A DNA stretch of 64,000 bases from Ktedonospora formicarum (GTDB lineage Bacteria > Chloroflexota > Ktedonobacteria > Ktedonobacterales > Ktedonobacteraceae): the NCBI RefSeq assembly GCF_016587355.1, contig NZ_BNJF01000001.1, positions 1,612,001 to 1,676,000 of the forward strand. Direction: 5' to 3'. The position numbers and the translations under genes were made by a program. The notes under the pieces were generated by a model. It worked only from the letters and a program-made list of their open reading frames with translations. It was not told the origin of the DNA and did not search any database. Of this stretch, positions 54,914-62,750 are shown piece by piece (position 1 is the stretch's first letter; the number at the start of each line of letters is the position of its first letter).

Positions 54914-56345
54914 CATAGGCGTCAAGTTAAGCCCCAGTAAACCCCATCAAGAAGTTGATGGGAGGTACTGGGGCGCGTACTTCGAGCGGGGATGGAAGCG
55001 CTTCCCAACAACGCTTCACGGATACATGCAAGGGCTTGAGAAAGAGGGATATATCCACGAATGCCGAGAACCAAGAGCGAGAGTTGATCTCGAAAGAGAT
55101 CAGCACAGAGCATCCAATTACGGTGAGGATCATCCCAACAACTCTCAAGGAGAACCCAATGTTCCACGAGCATAGCGATCAGCTTAGCATAGAACTCACA
55201 AAGAATATGGTCGGGAAGCTGGCTGCTCCATTCATCCACATGCCCATGACTCTTCCAGAGCTTGAAGAGCAATTCCACCTGCCAACGCGCCCGAAACAGC
55301 AGGAGTGCTTCTTCTGCTGAGAGGCGTTCCACAGGCGCATTGGTAACAATCAAGGTCCAGCGAGCAAGGGCAAGAGCATGTGAGGAGGGCACATGCCCTT
55401 GCTTGTTGGCCTTGTCCAGCAGATGCTCACGGCGTTTCTGAGCTACCTCATCAGAGACAGGTAAGGCAATAATCCGCGCATTGAGCCAGAGGGAGCGAAT
55501 GGAGCCTAAACGGACCGAAAGATCAATGACTGTGTCGGTCAAAGCGGACAAGTGAGATGCCAAATCCAAGCGTTGCCCCTCGGGTGTACTCACGGCCAAA
55601 TTGCCTCGTGGGCGAATGACAAAAACGACCCCTTGTTGGTCCATCTGACGCAACTGCTTGAGGGAGTAATAGGCAGCATCTGCCACCCACACACTGCCTT
55701 GCCCGCAAGGCAGTGTGTGGGTGCTCGTTCGGCTATCATGATCACGTCCCTGATGGAGTGCTGGCCCGTCCAACCTGCCACTGCGCAGATCCCAGCGCAC
55801 GCCGAGTTTGACAGCCGATGGAGATGCATTCCCTCCGCTTCCTTTCCAGAGCCAGGCGAGAGCCGATGGCAATTCAATACAGGTAGTATCTTCGAGGAGA
55901 ACTGCAGGGAAACGAGCTAGGAGCCCAACAGATAAAGAAGACGTTAGAAGGAGCGTGTGAACTGCTTGCTGTAACACGCTCAAGAGCCAATGCGCTGTGT
56001 TCTTTGTCAAGCGTTCAAAGATTGCTTGTTTACTCACTCTCACCCCCACCGAGTGCGCAAAGCGGGCCAGTTGACTGGGACCAGCTAATGGATGTTTCAG
56101 CCAGCCAAAGACGAGTAAAAGCAGCAAGGTGCTCGCAGAAAAGCAACGATGACGGACAATCAATCCTTGTTCTTGAGCCAAACGAGGCGCATCTTTATAG
56201 ATCAATTCCTCTAAGGCCTGGCACAAGGGTGCTATACTTTTCATAGAAAAGCTCCTGTTTCTGATAGCAGTTTGCCTACTTCTATCATGACACAGGAGCT
56301 TTTACTTGTCAGGTTGAGATCTCTTCTCTTAACTTGACGCCTATG
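54914..56345. mobile_element. IS4-family insertion sequence, 1432 bp
   Basis: Bounded by perfect 18-bp terminal inverted repeats: CATAGGCGTCAAGTTAAG at 54914-54931 and its complement at 56328-56345. It carries one intact transposase gene whose stop codon lies inside the left repeat. It is flanked by 21-bp direct repeats (54893-54913 and 56346-56366), longer than usual for IS4 relatives. It has inserted into the terminator of the tRNA-Trp gene. Confidence 0.9.
54922..56244 (-). CDS. IS4-family DDE transposase
   Basis: A 440-residue transposase. The DDE catalytic residues are visible in LLEDTTCIELP (first D), VWVADAAYYS (second D) and LLFRARWQVELLFKLWKSH (E, the Y-x2-R-W-x-E-L-F-K type signature of IS4). 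The gene is full length and uninterrupted, so the element may still be active. It fills the element between the inverted repeats. Confidence 0.93.
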   Translation of the reverse strand: MKSIAPLCQALEELIYKDAPRLAQEQGLIVRHRCFSASTLLLLLVFGWLKHPLAGPSQLARFAHSVGVRVSKQAIFERLTKNTAHWLLSVLQQAVHTLLLTSSLSVGLLARFPAVLLEDTTCIELPSALAWLWKGSGGNASPSAVKLGVRWDLRSGRLDGPALHQGRDHDSRTSTHTLPCGQGSVWVADAAYYSLKQLRQMDQQGVVFVIRPRGNLAVSTPEGQRLDLASHLSALTDTVIDLSVRLGSIRSLWLNARIIALPVSDEVAQKRREHLLDKANKQGHVPSSHALALARWTLIVTNAPVERLSAEEALLLFRARWQVELLFKLWKSHGHVDEWSSQLPDHILCEFYAKLIAMLVEHWVLLESCWDDPHRNWMLCADLFRDQLSLLVLGIRGYIPLSQALACIREALLGSASIPARSTRPSTSHQLLDGVYWGLT

Positions 56346-56366
56346 CCCCCGATAAACTCGGGAGCC
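56346..56366. repeat. Right 21-bp direct repeat flanking the IS (terminator stem next to tRNA-Trp)
   Basis: Identical to 54893-54913. It lies 11 bases past the 3' end of tRNA-Trp and forms the stem-loop of its terminator, but here it is followed by the IS end and not by a T tract, so this copy lost its U run. Confidence 0.9.
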
Positions 56367-56377
56367 TTCTTTATAAA

Positions 56378-56450
56378 CAGGGGTGGCAAGAATCGAACTC
56401 GCAACCTTCGCTTTTGGAGAGCGCTGCTCTGCCAGTTGAGCTACACCCCT
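56378..56450 (-). tRNA. tRNA-Trp (anticodon CCA)
   Basis: A full cloverleaf on the minus strand: acceptor arm AGGGGTG with CACCCCT, D arm GCTC/GAGC, anticodon stem GCGCT/AGCGA-type with loop CTCCAAA, giving anticodon CCA, and T arm with TTCGATT. The discriminator base is G and the terminal CCA is not encoded. Confidence 0.95.
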
Positions 56451-56599
56451 ACGTGTGTGAAATGATGATACCAGAGCGGGAAGGATTTGTCAATACCACA
56501 ATGCCATCTCTTGTCTTTTAGGGTGTAGTTCTCCACCCTGTCTAATATCACCAGCAAGTTTCAGGCAAAGCGCTTAGATGTTTACGATAACAAAAGTAA

Positions 56600-56630
56600 A
56601 GACCCCTGAGTATAGAACACTCAGGGGTCT
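56600..56630 (-). terminator. Intrinsic terminator of tRNA-Ser
   Basis: Perfect 11-bp arms AGACCCCTGAG and CTCAGGGGTCT with a 9-base loop, followed on the minus strand by a T-rich run (TTTACTTTTG). It lies 5 bases beyond the tRNA-Ser 3' end. Confidence 0.9.
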
Positions 56631-56635
56631 CGAAG

Positions 56636-56722
56636 CGGAGAGGGAGAGATTCGAACTCTCGGAGGGATTGCTCCCTCAGCGGTTTAGCAAACCGCCGCAC
56701 TAGGCCACTATGCGACCTCTCC
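56636..56722 (-). tRNA. tRNA-Ser (anticodon GCT)
   Basis: An 87-base class II tRNA on the minus strand: acceptor GGAGAGG/CCTCTCC, anticodon stem GCGGT/ACCGC with loop TTGCTAA (anticodon GCT), a long variable arm GAGGGA-GCAA-TCCCTC, and TTCGAAT in the T loop. CCA is not encoded. Confidence 0.95.
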
Positions 56723-56843
56723 GTATGTGCTCAGCCAGGAATTTTGTATCCCCGAACTGCAAACAAGTATATAGTAAGTGTCCTGTTTTGTCAACACTTT
56801 TTTATCAGTTTTTTCAGGCTCCGCGCAAATCTTCCACCAAAGG

Positions 56844-57329
56844 CTACAGGCGCTGATAGTTCCAACTCAGGCACTCACCGTTGCGGAAGAGCATATGGCC
56901 ATGGAAAGGGCGAGCATCGCCATCAAAGACCATAGGAAGGAAATGACGATCACTTGGCCACATGGGAAGAGTTGCAAGTGTATCAAGCGGCACCCATTCA
57001 AGTGTGCCCTCAGCATTGCCATTATGAGCGGTCCCATGCCAGGCATCAATCAAGAAGATAAAGCCAAACCAGTCAGCTCCATTCTTGCCAAATCCCTGCC
57101 AGGAGATAGTACCTCGAAGCTGCATATGATCAGCCTCCAGACCAGATTCCTCACGTATTTCGCGCTGCATCCCAGCGATAATATCCTCGTCTGCCTCCAC
57201 ACGACCGCCCAGGCCGTTAAACTTCCCATAATGCAGATCATCGGGGCGTTTGTTACGGTGAATCATCAAGATATGTTTACCATCAGGTGAGAGAATGTAT
57301 CCCAAGGTAGCAAGGATAGGTTGAAACAT
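56844..57329 (-). CDS. Nudix hydrolase (MutT/8-oxo-dGTP diphosphatase-like)
   Basis: A Nudix enzyme of about 162 residues that hydrolyses nucleoside diphosphate derivatives. The Nudix box GGRVEADEDIIAGMQREIREESG is complete (G-x5-E-x7-REIxEESG). LHYGKFNGLGGR before it and the ISWQGFGKNGADWFGFIFLIDAW region are typical of MutT/MTH1-like members that clean oxidised dNTPs. ATG at 57329 starts at the natural N-terminus (MFQPILATLGYIL); the longer frame upstream overlaps the next gene and looks spurious. Confidence 0.88.
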   Translation of the reverse strand: MFQPILATLGYILSPDGKHILMIHRNKRPDDLHYGKFNGLGGRVEADEDIIAGMQREIREESGLEADHMQLRGTISWQGFGKNGADWFGFIFLIDAWHGTAHNGNAEGTLEWVPLDTLATLPMWPSDRHFLPMVFDGDARPFHGHMLFRNGECLSWNYQRL

Positions 57330-57507
57330 AGCGATATGGATTCTCTTTTCTAATATGAACAATGGGCAAATATAGCAGCAAGCTCCGGGTAATAAGACCC
57401 ATTTATAACTATGGTTTGAGCCTATTATAAAGAGAAAGCTAGAGGAAGGACCAGGAAAGGGGACCTTTGCGCGATCAAGAGGCCTCGATATCGAAGCAAG
57501 GCCTCTA

Positions 57508-57885
57508 TTAACAGGCTTCCAGCGGTCTTGTGCTGGACGGCTGCGCAAAAGGTGTATTCAAGCGACCAAAGCGACTAATACTCTTGAGGAGATGAGGGAG
57601 CCGAAAGGGCATCTTATTTATGGCAGGCAGACTGTACTCCCGCGCAATCCCCATATTACTCTCATAAAATGTCAGAATTAGCACAGGTATATGATAACCA
57701 CGTATGAGTTGAGATATAGCTGGAAAGCCCTGCCCATACTCACCTGGCTCAACAATAGCCAAATCATATGCTCGACAATGCTCAGGCATCTCGCTATATA
57801 TGTCTACCTGATGCCCACTTAACTCAAGCGCATAATGTAACATATCCCGAATTAGTAGCTCTTCCTCAATTACCGCTATATACAT
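57508..57885 (-). CDS. Degenerate response-regulator receiver protein
   Basis: A stand-alone receiver-like domain of about 125 residues. It begins MYIAVIEEELLIRDML, with acidic residues where receivers keep their metal-binding pair; the phospho-acceptor position reads AIVEPGEY, with Glu instead of Asp; the lysine of the KPF motif is kept (NKMPFRLPHLL). Glu can mimic phosphorylation, so it may be constitutively active or only a scaffold. No output domain is fused. The start at 57885 fits the first beta strand; a longer frame begins at 57927. GAGG lies about 10 bases upstream. Confidence 0.65.
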   Translation of the reverse strand: MYIAVIEEELLIRDMLHYALELSGHQVDIYSEMPEHCRAYDLAIVEPGEYGQGFPAISQLIRGYHIPVLILTFYESNMGIAREYSLPAINKMPFRLPHLLKSISRFGRLNTPFAQPSSTRPLEAC

Positions 57886-58083
57886 ATACTTACAACCTCG
57901 TAATGGGTATTGAGCATACACGATCAAATTCCACTTGCAAATAATATTACCATAGAATCCGCATATTTCGCGTTAAAATTACGTTAGTTTTTTATCGTTT
58001 GTATAAAACATGGTATACAAATGTGAAACTCTATTTTATGAATGTAAACGGCTTGTAGAGTGTAGCTCGTAGTGCTCACGATG

Positions 58084-58121
58084 AAGGCTTATAGGACCCA
58101 AATCCGAGTCCTATAAGCCTT
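58084..58121. terminator. Hairpin downstream of menE
   Basis: Perfect 14-bp arms AAGGCTTATAGGAC and GTCCTATAAGCCTT around a 10-base loop, 81 bases beyond the menE stop. It is the likely end of the menaquinone operon transcript, although the T tract is weak on the minus strand. Confidence 0.7.
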
Positions 58122-58202
58122 TAGAGGTAGTATATGTAAGACAAGCAGAGTAACTTGTTATCTGAAATTTGACATTGTGGAGCAGAAGGCAATATCTGCC
58201 AG

Positions 58203-59738
58203 TTAGCGAGGAATCAATCGAGCAAGTTCGCGGCGTAACAATTTACCAGCGGAGTTGCGTGGAATCTCAGGGACAATATAGATAGCCTGTGGAACTTTGT
58301 AACGCGCGAGGAAACGGGTGGCATAAGTGAGTAGTTCGTCTGATCCTGTCGTACTTCCCGTTCGCAGGCGCACAAAAGCGATAGGTACCTGACCCCAGCG
58401 CGCATCATCGCTACCACAGACCCCAGCCTCCTGCACCTCTGAATGGCTCAACAGAACCGATTCAATCTCGGCGGGATACACATTTTCGCCGCCAGAAATA
58501 ATTAGATCTGAGCGGCGGTCCAGAACATAGAGATAGCCTTCCTCATCCAGGTAACCCAGATCGCCTGTCGAGAACCAGCCATTGTGGAAGGCACGCTCTG
58601 TAACCTCGGGGCGATGATCGTAGCCGGGTGTAATCGTTGGCCCCTGAAGGTGAATAACGCCCGGTTGACCAAGAGCAACTGGTTGCTGGTGCTCATCAAA
58701 AATCCGTAGCTGCACAGGGAAGAGTGGGCGTCCCGCTGACCCTAATTTACGGAGGGCATCGCCTGGAAGCAGTGTCGCGGCCTGCGCGCATGACTCGGTC
58801 AGGCCATACGTCTGAACAACGGGAATGCCACGTGCGGCACAGCGTTCCAACAGAGGGCGCGGTGCGGGCCCTCCTCCTAACAATACACAACGTAAAGTCG
58901 CGGGATAACGCGCACCGTGCTCATGCTTATCAAGGTCATCAAGCATGCGCTGAAGAATGACAGCCACAACTGAGATGATAGTCACGCCATCTTCAATAAT
59001 AGCTCGATTGATCCCCTCGGGCGCGGCCTTCTCATGTAAATTGACACTAATACCATTAATAACGCTACGCATGAGGATGGTGAGTCCACCAACATGAAAG
59101 AGAGGCAGACAAGCAAGCCAGCAATCATCTGCATGATGTTCCAGTGTTAACGCTGATCCAATCGCGCCCCAACAGAGCATACCATATGTGATGAGTACGC
59201 CCTTGGGGTGACCAGTAGTACCCGACGTATACATAATGGATTGGATATCATTCAGATTCAGGCTCCCACTAAGAGCAATAGCTGGCACCAACGGTTGATC
59301 TGCGATGCCCACATTCTGCTGCGCGTCACTAATCAGCGAGAGAAAAGTTAACCGTGGAAGCTCACGTGCCAATTGTGAAGCGGTCTCACCATAGCGAGCA
59401 TCACTGCAAAGGAATGTGGCCTGTACATCCTCAAGCTGCCAGGCCAGTTCAGCCTGGGTTAAGCGAACATTGAGTGGTACCAGAATTGCTCCCAGGCGCA
59501 TCAAAGCATGTACGACGACGACAAAGGGCAAATCATTCGCCGCCAGCAGCGCGACGCGAGTCCCCTTACCAATGCCAGGTGTGGCAAGCTGGTAGGCTAG
59601 CTGCTCTGTTTGGTGCAAGAGTTCGGCAAAGCTCCAATGTGTAGAGCCACACTGGATCGCTAAATGATCGGGCTGATTCTCAGCAGCACGTACAAGCCAG
59701 TTTGGCAAGCTCGTTTCGAGAGGCATAGGAGCATTCAT
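58203..59738 (-). CDS. menE: o-Succinylbenzoate-CoA ligase
   Basis: A 511-residue acyl-CoA ligase of the ANL family that activates o-succinylbenzoate with ATP and CoA. IMYTSGTTGHPKG is the AMP-binding loop, GWFSTGDLGYLDEEGYLYVLDRRSD the A8/hinge region, and PRNSAGKLLRREL contains the catalytic lysine. ATG overlaps the menC stop by 4 bases (ATGA). Position after menD-menH-menB-menC fixes the substrate within the menaquinone pathway. It is the last gene of the cluster. Confidence 0.92.
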   Translation of the reverse strand: MNAPMPLETSLPNWLVRAAENQPDHLAIQCGSTHWSFAELLHQTEQLAYQLATPGIGKGTRVALLAANDLPFVVVVHALMRLGAILVPLNVRLTQAELAWQLEDVQATFLCSDARYGETASQLARELPRLTFLSLISDAQQNVGIADQPLVPAIALSGSLNLNDIQSIMYTSGTTGHPKGVLITYGMLCWGAIGSALTLEHHADDCWLACLPLFHVGGLTILMRSVINGISVNLHEKAAPEGINRAIIEDGVTIISVVAVILQRMLDDLDKHEHGARYPATLRCVLLGGGPAPRPLLERCAARGIPVVQTYGLTESCAQAATLLPGDALRKLGSAGRPLFPVQLRIFDEHQQPVALGQPGVIHLQGPTITPGYDHRPEVTERAFHNGWFSTGDLGYLDEEGYLYVLDRRSDLIISGGENVYPAEIESVLLSHSEVQEAGVCGSDDARWGQVPIAFVRLRTGSTTGSDELLTYATRFLARYKVPQAIYIVPEIPRNSAGKLLRRELARLIPR

Positions 59739-60868
59739 AGCGCCACCTCGCTTTGTGGCACAAAGGAATAGCGCGCCAGAGCCGTACGATCAAGCTGGAT
59801 GCCCAATCCAGGTGTCGTAGGAACAGATAAAGTACCAGCTTGAAGTGGAAGATCTACGCTGAGCAGATCATCTTCCAAGTGCGCGAGAGTCGCCAGACCA
59901 CAAGCCATTGTGATCTCTGATGACGCAGCCGCAAGATGGAGGGTCGCCGAAAGGGAAATTCCGGTCTCAAGCATGCTGGTAATCACACACTCCACACCAG
60001 CCTCTTTAGCGCTCTGAATCACCTGCCGCGCTGGATAAAGCCCACCCAGAAACTGCGGCTTAATAATCAGTACATCAGCCGCTTGCCATTCGAGAACGCG
60101 GCGTACACTCTTGCTATCATAGATCGCCTCGTCGGCAGCAATAGGTATCTGGACCTCTCGACGGAGGCGATACATACCATCCAAATCAAAGGCACGCAAG
60201 GGTTGCTCTACATACTGAATATCATACTGCGCGCATGCCGTAAGGATCTCACAGGCCTGTTCAAACGTCCACTTCTCATTAGCATCCAGGCGCAAGCGAA
60301 CCTCTTCACCAATGGCAGCACGTAACGTGGCAACGCGTTCAATTTCTTGCCGTGGGCTACCATACAGACCCATTTTAAGCTTGACGCAGCGAAAGCCAGC
60401 CTGAATCGCCTCACGCGCCTCCTGACAGGCTACGTCATCGTTGGGCGCGCCAACTACAGCATTGACTTCAATGCGGCTCCGTGTCTCTGTCTCAAAAGGG
60501 GCTAGGAGTGTATGCAGACTGACGCCTTCATGTTGACTCCAGGCATCGAGCAACGCACTTTCAAGGCCATAGAGAGCAGGAGCAGGATAGCTCCCCGCCT
60601 CCACGTGAGCATAGAGTACCTCCAGCGCCTCCTGGCAGGAGAGAGACTGAATCTGAGGCAAGAGCGAAACAAGAGCATTATAGGTCTCGGAGAAAGACAC
60701 ACCGCCGAAATCTGGCAGCGGTGCCGCTTCGCCCAGACCTATAATGCCCCCTGACGTCATAATCTCAATCAAGCATCCTTCGCGCGAGATGATAGAGCCA
60801 TGAGCGGTCGAGAAATGCCCCTGCATTGGAATACGATAGGGTGTATACGATATCGACTGTACCTGCAT
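59735..60868 (-). CDS. menC: o-Succinylbenzoate synthase
   Basis: A 377-residue enolase-superfamily enzyme that dehydrates SHCHC to o-succinylbenzoate. CVKLKMG holds the catalytic KxK, RLDANEKW the first metal Asp, YVEQPL the metal Glu, AADEAIYD the metal Asp/Glu and IIKPQFLGG the second catalytic Lys. AAGG precedes the ATG by a few bases. It follows menB after a gap of 81 bases containing a hairpin and is coupled to menE. Some relatives racemise N-acyl amino acids; the men context decides the call. Confidence 0.9.
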   Translation of the reverse strand: MQVQSISYTPYRIPMQGHFSTAHGSIISREGCLIEIMTSGGIIGLGEAAPLPDFGGVSFSETYNALVSLLPQIQSLSCQEALEVLYAHVEAGSYPAPALYGLESALLDAWSQHEGVSLHTLLAPFETETRSRIEVNAVVGAPNDDVACQEAREAIQAGFRCVKLKMGLYGSPRQEIERVATLRAAIGEEVRLRLDANEKWTFEQACEILTACAQYDIQYVEQPLRAFDLDGMYRLRREVQIPIAADEAIYDSKSVRRVLEWQAADVLIIKPQFLGGLYPARQVIQSAKEAGVECVITSMLETGISLSATLHLAAASSEITMACGLATLAHLEDDLLSVDLPLQAGTLSVPTTPGLGIQLDRTALARYSFVPQSEVAL

Positions 60869-60909
60869 ATGCCACCTTCTTCTTCACAGCACATCGTTTC
60901 TAACAAAGA

Positions 60910-60934
60910 GGGATACGGGCATTCCCCGTATCCC
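60910..60934. other. Intercistronic hairpin between menB and menC
   Basis: Perfect 10-bp arms GGGATACGGG and CCCGTATCCC with a 5-base loop. On the minus strand it is followed by CTCTTTGTT, so it may partly terminate or stabilise the menB message. Confidence 0.7.
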
Positions 60935-60949
60935 TTCAGAAGAGACTAA

Positions 60950-61768
60950 TTATGGAAGGCGTGGATACTTCGAGAAGTCGGGCTTACGCTTCTCTAGGAA
61001 GGCATTTTTGCCCTCTTTTCCCTCTTCAGTCATATAGTAGAGCATTGTGGCATTACCGGCAAGCTCTTGAATACCGGCCAGACCATCGGTATCAGCGTTA
61101 AACGCGGACTTGAGGAAACGTATGGCAATGGGGCTCTTCTCAAGAATCTCGCGGCACCACTGGACCGTCTCTTCTTCAAGCTGAGCCAGAGGAACCACGG
61201 TGTTGACCAGGCCCATATCAAGGGCCTCTTGCGCGTTATACTGACGACAGAGATACCAGATCTCACGTGCCTTCTTATGACCAACGACGCGCGCAAGATA
61301 GGTCGCACCCCAACCAGCGTCGAAGCTTCCAACTCTCGGGCCAGTCTGACCAAAGCGCGCATTATCAGCGGCGATAGTCAGATCACAGAGCAGATGAAGC
61401 ACATGACCACCACCAATGGCGTATCCCGCGACCATAGCAATCACAGGCTTGGGCAGATATTTGATGACCTTCTGTAGCTCAAGCGCGTTTAGGCGAGGCA
61501 CACCATCATCGCCAACGTAACCACCTTCACCGCGCACACGCTGATCTCCACCTGAGCAGAAAGCCAGTTCGCCAGCACCAGTGAGAATAACAACCCCAAT
61601 CTCGTTGTCTTCGTGGCAACGTCCGAATGCATCAATTAATTCAAAGAGGGTACGGGGTCGAAAAGCGTTACGAACCTCGGGGCGATTAATGGTAATCTTA
61701 CCAATACCCTCGGTCTTCTCAAAGATAATATCGGTGTAGTCACACACCTTCTGCCAGTTTACAGACAT
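60950..61768 (-). CDS. menB: 1,4-Dihydroxy-2-naphthoyl-CoA synthase
   Basis: A 272-residue crotonase-fold enzyme that closes the second ring of the naphthoquinone. [29 protein letters not shown] is the MenB-specific active-site region, [44 protein letters not shown] contains the oxyanion-hole glycines, and [10 protein letters not shown] is the usual MenB end. AAGGAG precedes the ATG. It stands between menH and menC. Confidence 0.95.
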   Translation of the reverse strand: MSVNWQKVCDYTDIIFEKTEGIGKITINRPEVRNAFRPRTLFELIDAFGRCHEDNEIGVVILTGAGELAFCSGGDQRVRGEGGYVGDDGVPRLNALELQKVIKYLPKPVIAMVAGYAIGGGHVLHLLCDLTIAADNARFGQTGPRVGSFDAGWGATYLARVVGHKKAREIWYLCRQYNAQEALDMGLVNTVVPLAQLEEETVQWCREILEKSPIAIRFLKSAFNADTDGLAGIQELAGNATMLYYMTEEGKEGKNAFLEKRKPDFSKYPRLP

Positions 61769-61802
61769 CGCCTATTTTCTCCTTCAAATTAGATGTGAAT
61801 CA

Positions 61803-61847
61803 TTAGCAGTGACAGCAAATTATCCACTGACTTGTTGTCACTGCTAA
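61803..61847. other. Intercistronic hairpin between menH and menB
   Basis: Perfect 12-bp arms TTAGCAGTGACA and TGTCACTGCTAA (61803-61814, 61836-61847) around a 21-base loop in the gap before menB, with no T run. Confidence 0.7.
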
Positions 61848-61854
61848 CGCACTC

Positions 61855-62709
61855 TTATGATAGCATTTGTGCGCAGAATTGGCCCACCAGAGCAACAAAA
61901 CGCTCCGGTTGCTCTAGATGAATAGTATGCCCCGCGCCTGCGACGACATCCCAGGTCGCGTGGGGAAGTTGGTGCTGCATCTCCCGAGCGATAGCACAGA
62001 ACTTCGGATCATGTTCTCCGGTAAGCAGCAAGGTTGGAATGTCAAGAGAAGGCAAGCGCTCATAGAGCGAAGGTTGCGCGCCGGTTCCAACGCCTCGCAA
62101 GCTGTTCGCGAGACCAATAGCACGATTATCGAGGCGCTGCTTATGAAGTTCCTCATGCTCCGCATCTGGCAAACGCTGAAGGCCCTCAAAGAGGGGTTGC
62201 TGCTCCCAGTATTCAACAAAGGCGGGGACCCCCTCACGCTCGATACGATCCGCTAGCACACGGTCACTCGCGACCCGCTGCGCGCGCGTATGCGCATCGG
62301 CAAGACCGGGAGAAGTACTTTCGAGAATGAGCGCCCTGAAGAAACCAGAGAACGCGCTATACAGCGCGATACGCCCGCCCATTGAATAACCTAGCAGGAT
62401 TGCCTGCCCTTTCTGAACCCCCAGTTGGTACAGAGCCGCCAGGATATCTTCTTGAGCATGCTCGATATTATAACGCTCGAGGTCCGCTGGCGCGTCCGAT
62501 TGACCGTGGCCCAACATATCCAGCGCGATCAGGTAGACATTGTATGCGGAGAGAGGGCCAAAGAGCGAATGCCAGGCAAGAGCGCTCCCGGTAAAGCCAT
62601 GCAGCAAGACCAGGGGTGGATGCTGAGGCTTCCCATAGGTCACCGCACCCATCTGTATACCGTTCACCATAAGCTGTTTCAGACTCATAATTCGCAGCGT
62701 GCTACCCAT
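61855..62709 (-). CDS. menH: SHCHC synthase (alpha/beta hydrolase)
   Basis: An alpha/beta hydrolase of up to 284 residues that removes pyruvate from SEPHCHC. LVLLHGFTGSALAW is the oxyanion region, LLGYSMGGRIALYSA holds the nucleophilic Ser, LTGEHDPKF the Asp and GAGHTIHLEQPE the His. An ATG at 62688, seven codons in, is an equally good start. It lies 41 bases after menD and is followed by menB, which supports the MenH call over a generic hydrolase. Confidence 0.88.
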   Translation of the reverse strand: MGSTLRIMSLKQLMVNGIQMGAVTYGKPQHPPLVLLHGFTGSALAWHSLFGPLSAYNVYLIALDMLGHGQSDAPADLERYNIEHAQEDILAALYQLGVQKGQAILLGYSMGGRIALYSAFSGFFRALILESTSPGLADAHTRAQRVASDRVLADRIEREGVPAFVEYWEQQPLFEGLQRLPDAEHEELHKQRLDNRAIGLANSLRGVGTGAQPSLYERLPSLDIPTLLLTGEHDPKFCAIAREMQHQLPHATWDVVAGAGHTIHLEQPERFVALVGQFCAQMLS

Positions 62710-62750
62710 AACTTCATCTGCCTTCCTCTCTACACTACTAGTAGCTAAGG

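Noticed and set aside
57330..57548. Longer N-terminus for the Nudix protein
   Set aside because: The extra 73 residues overlap the receiver gene, are not family-like and include an improbable Cys/Trp-rich stretch; ATG at 57329 fits the family start.
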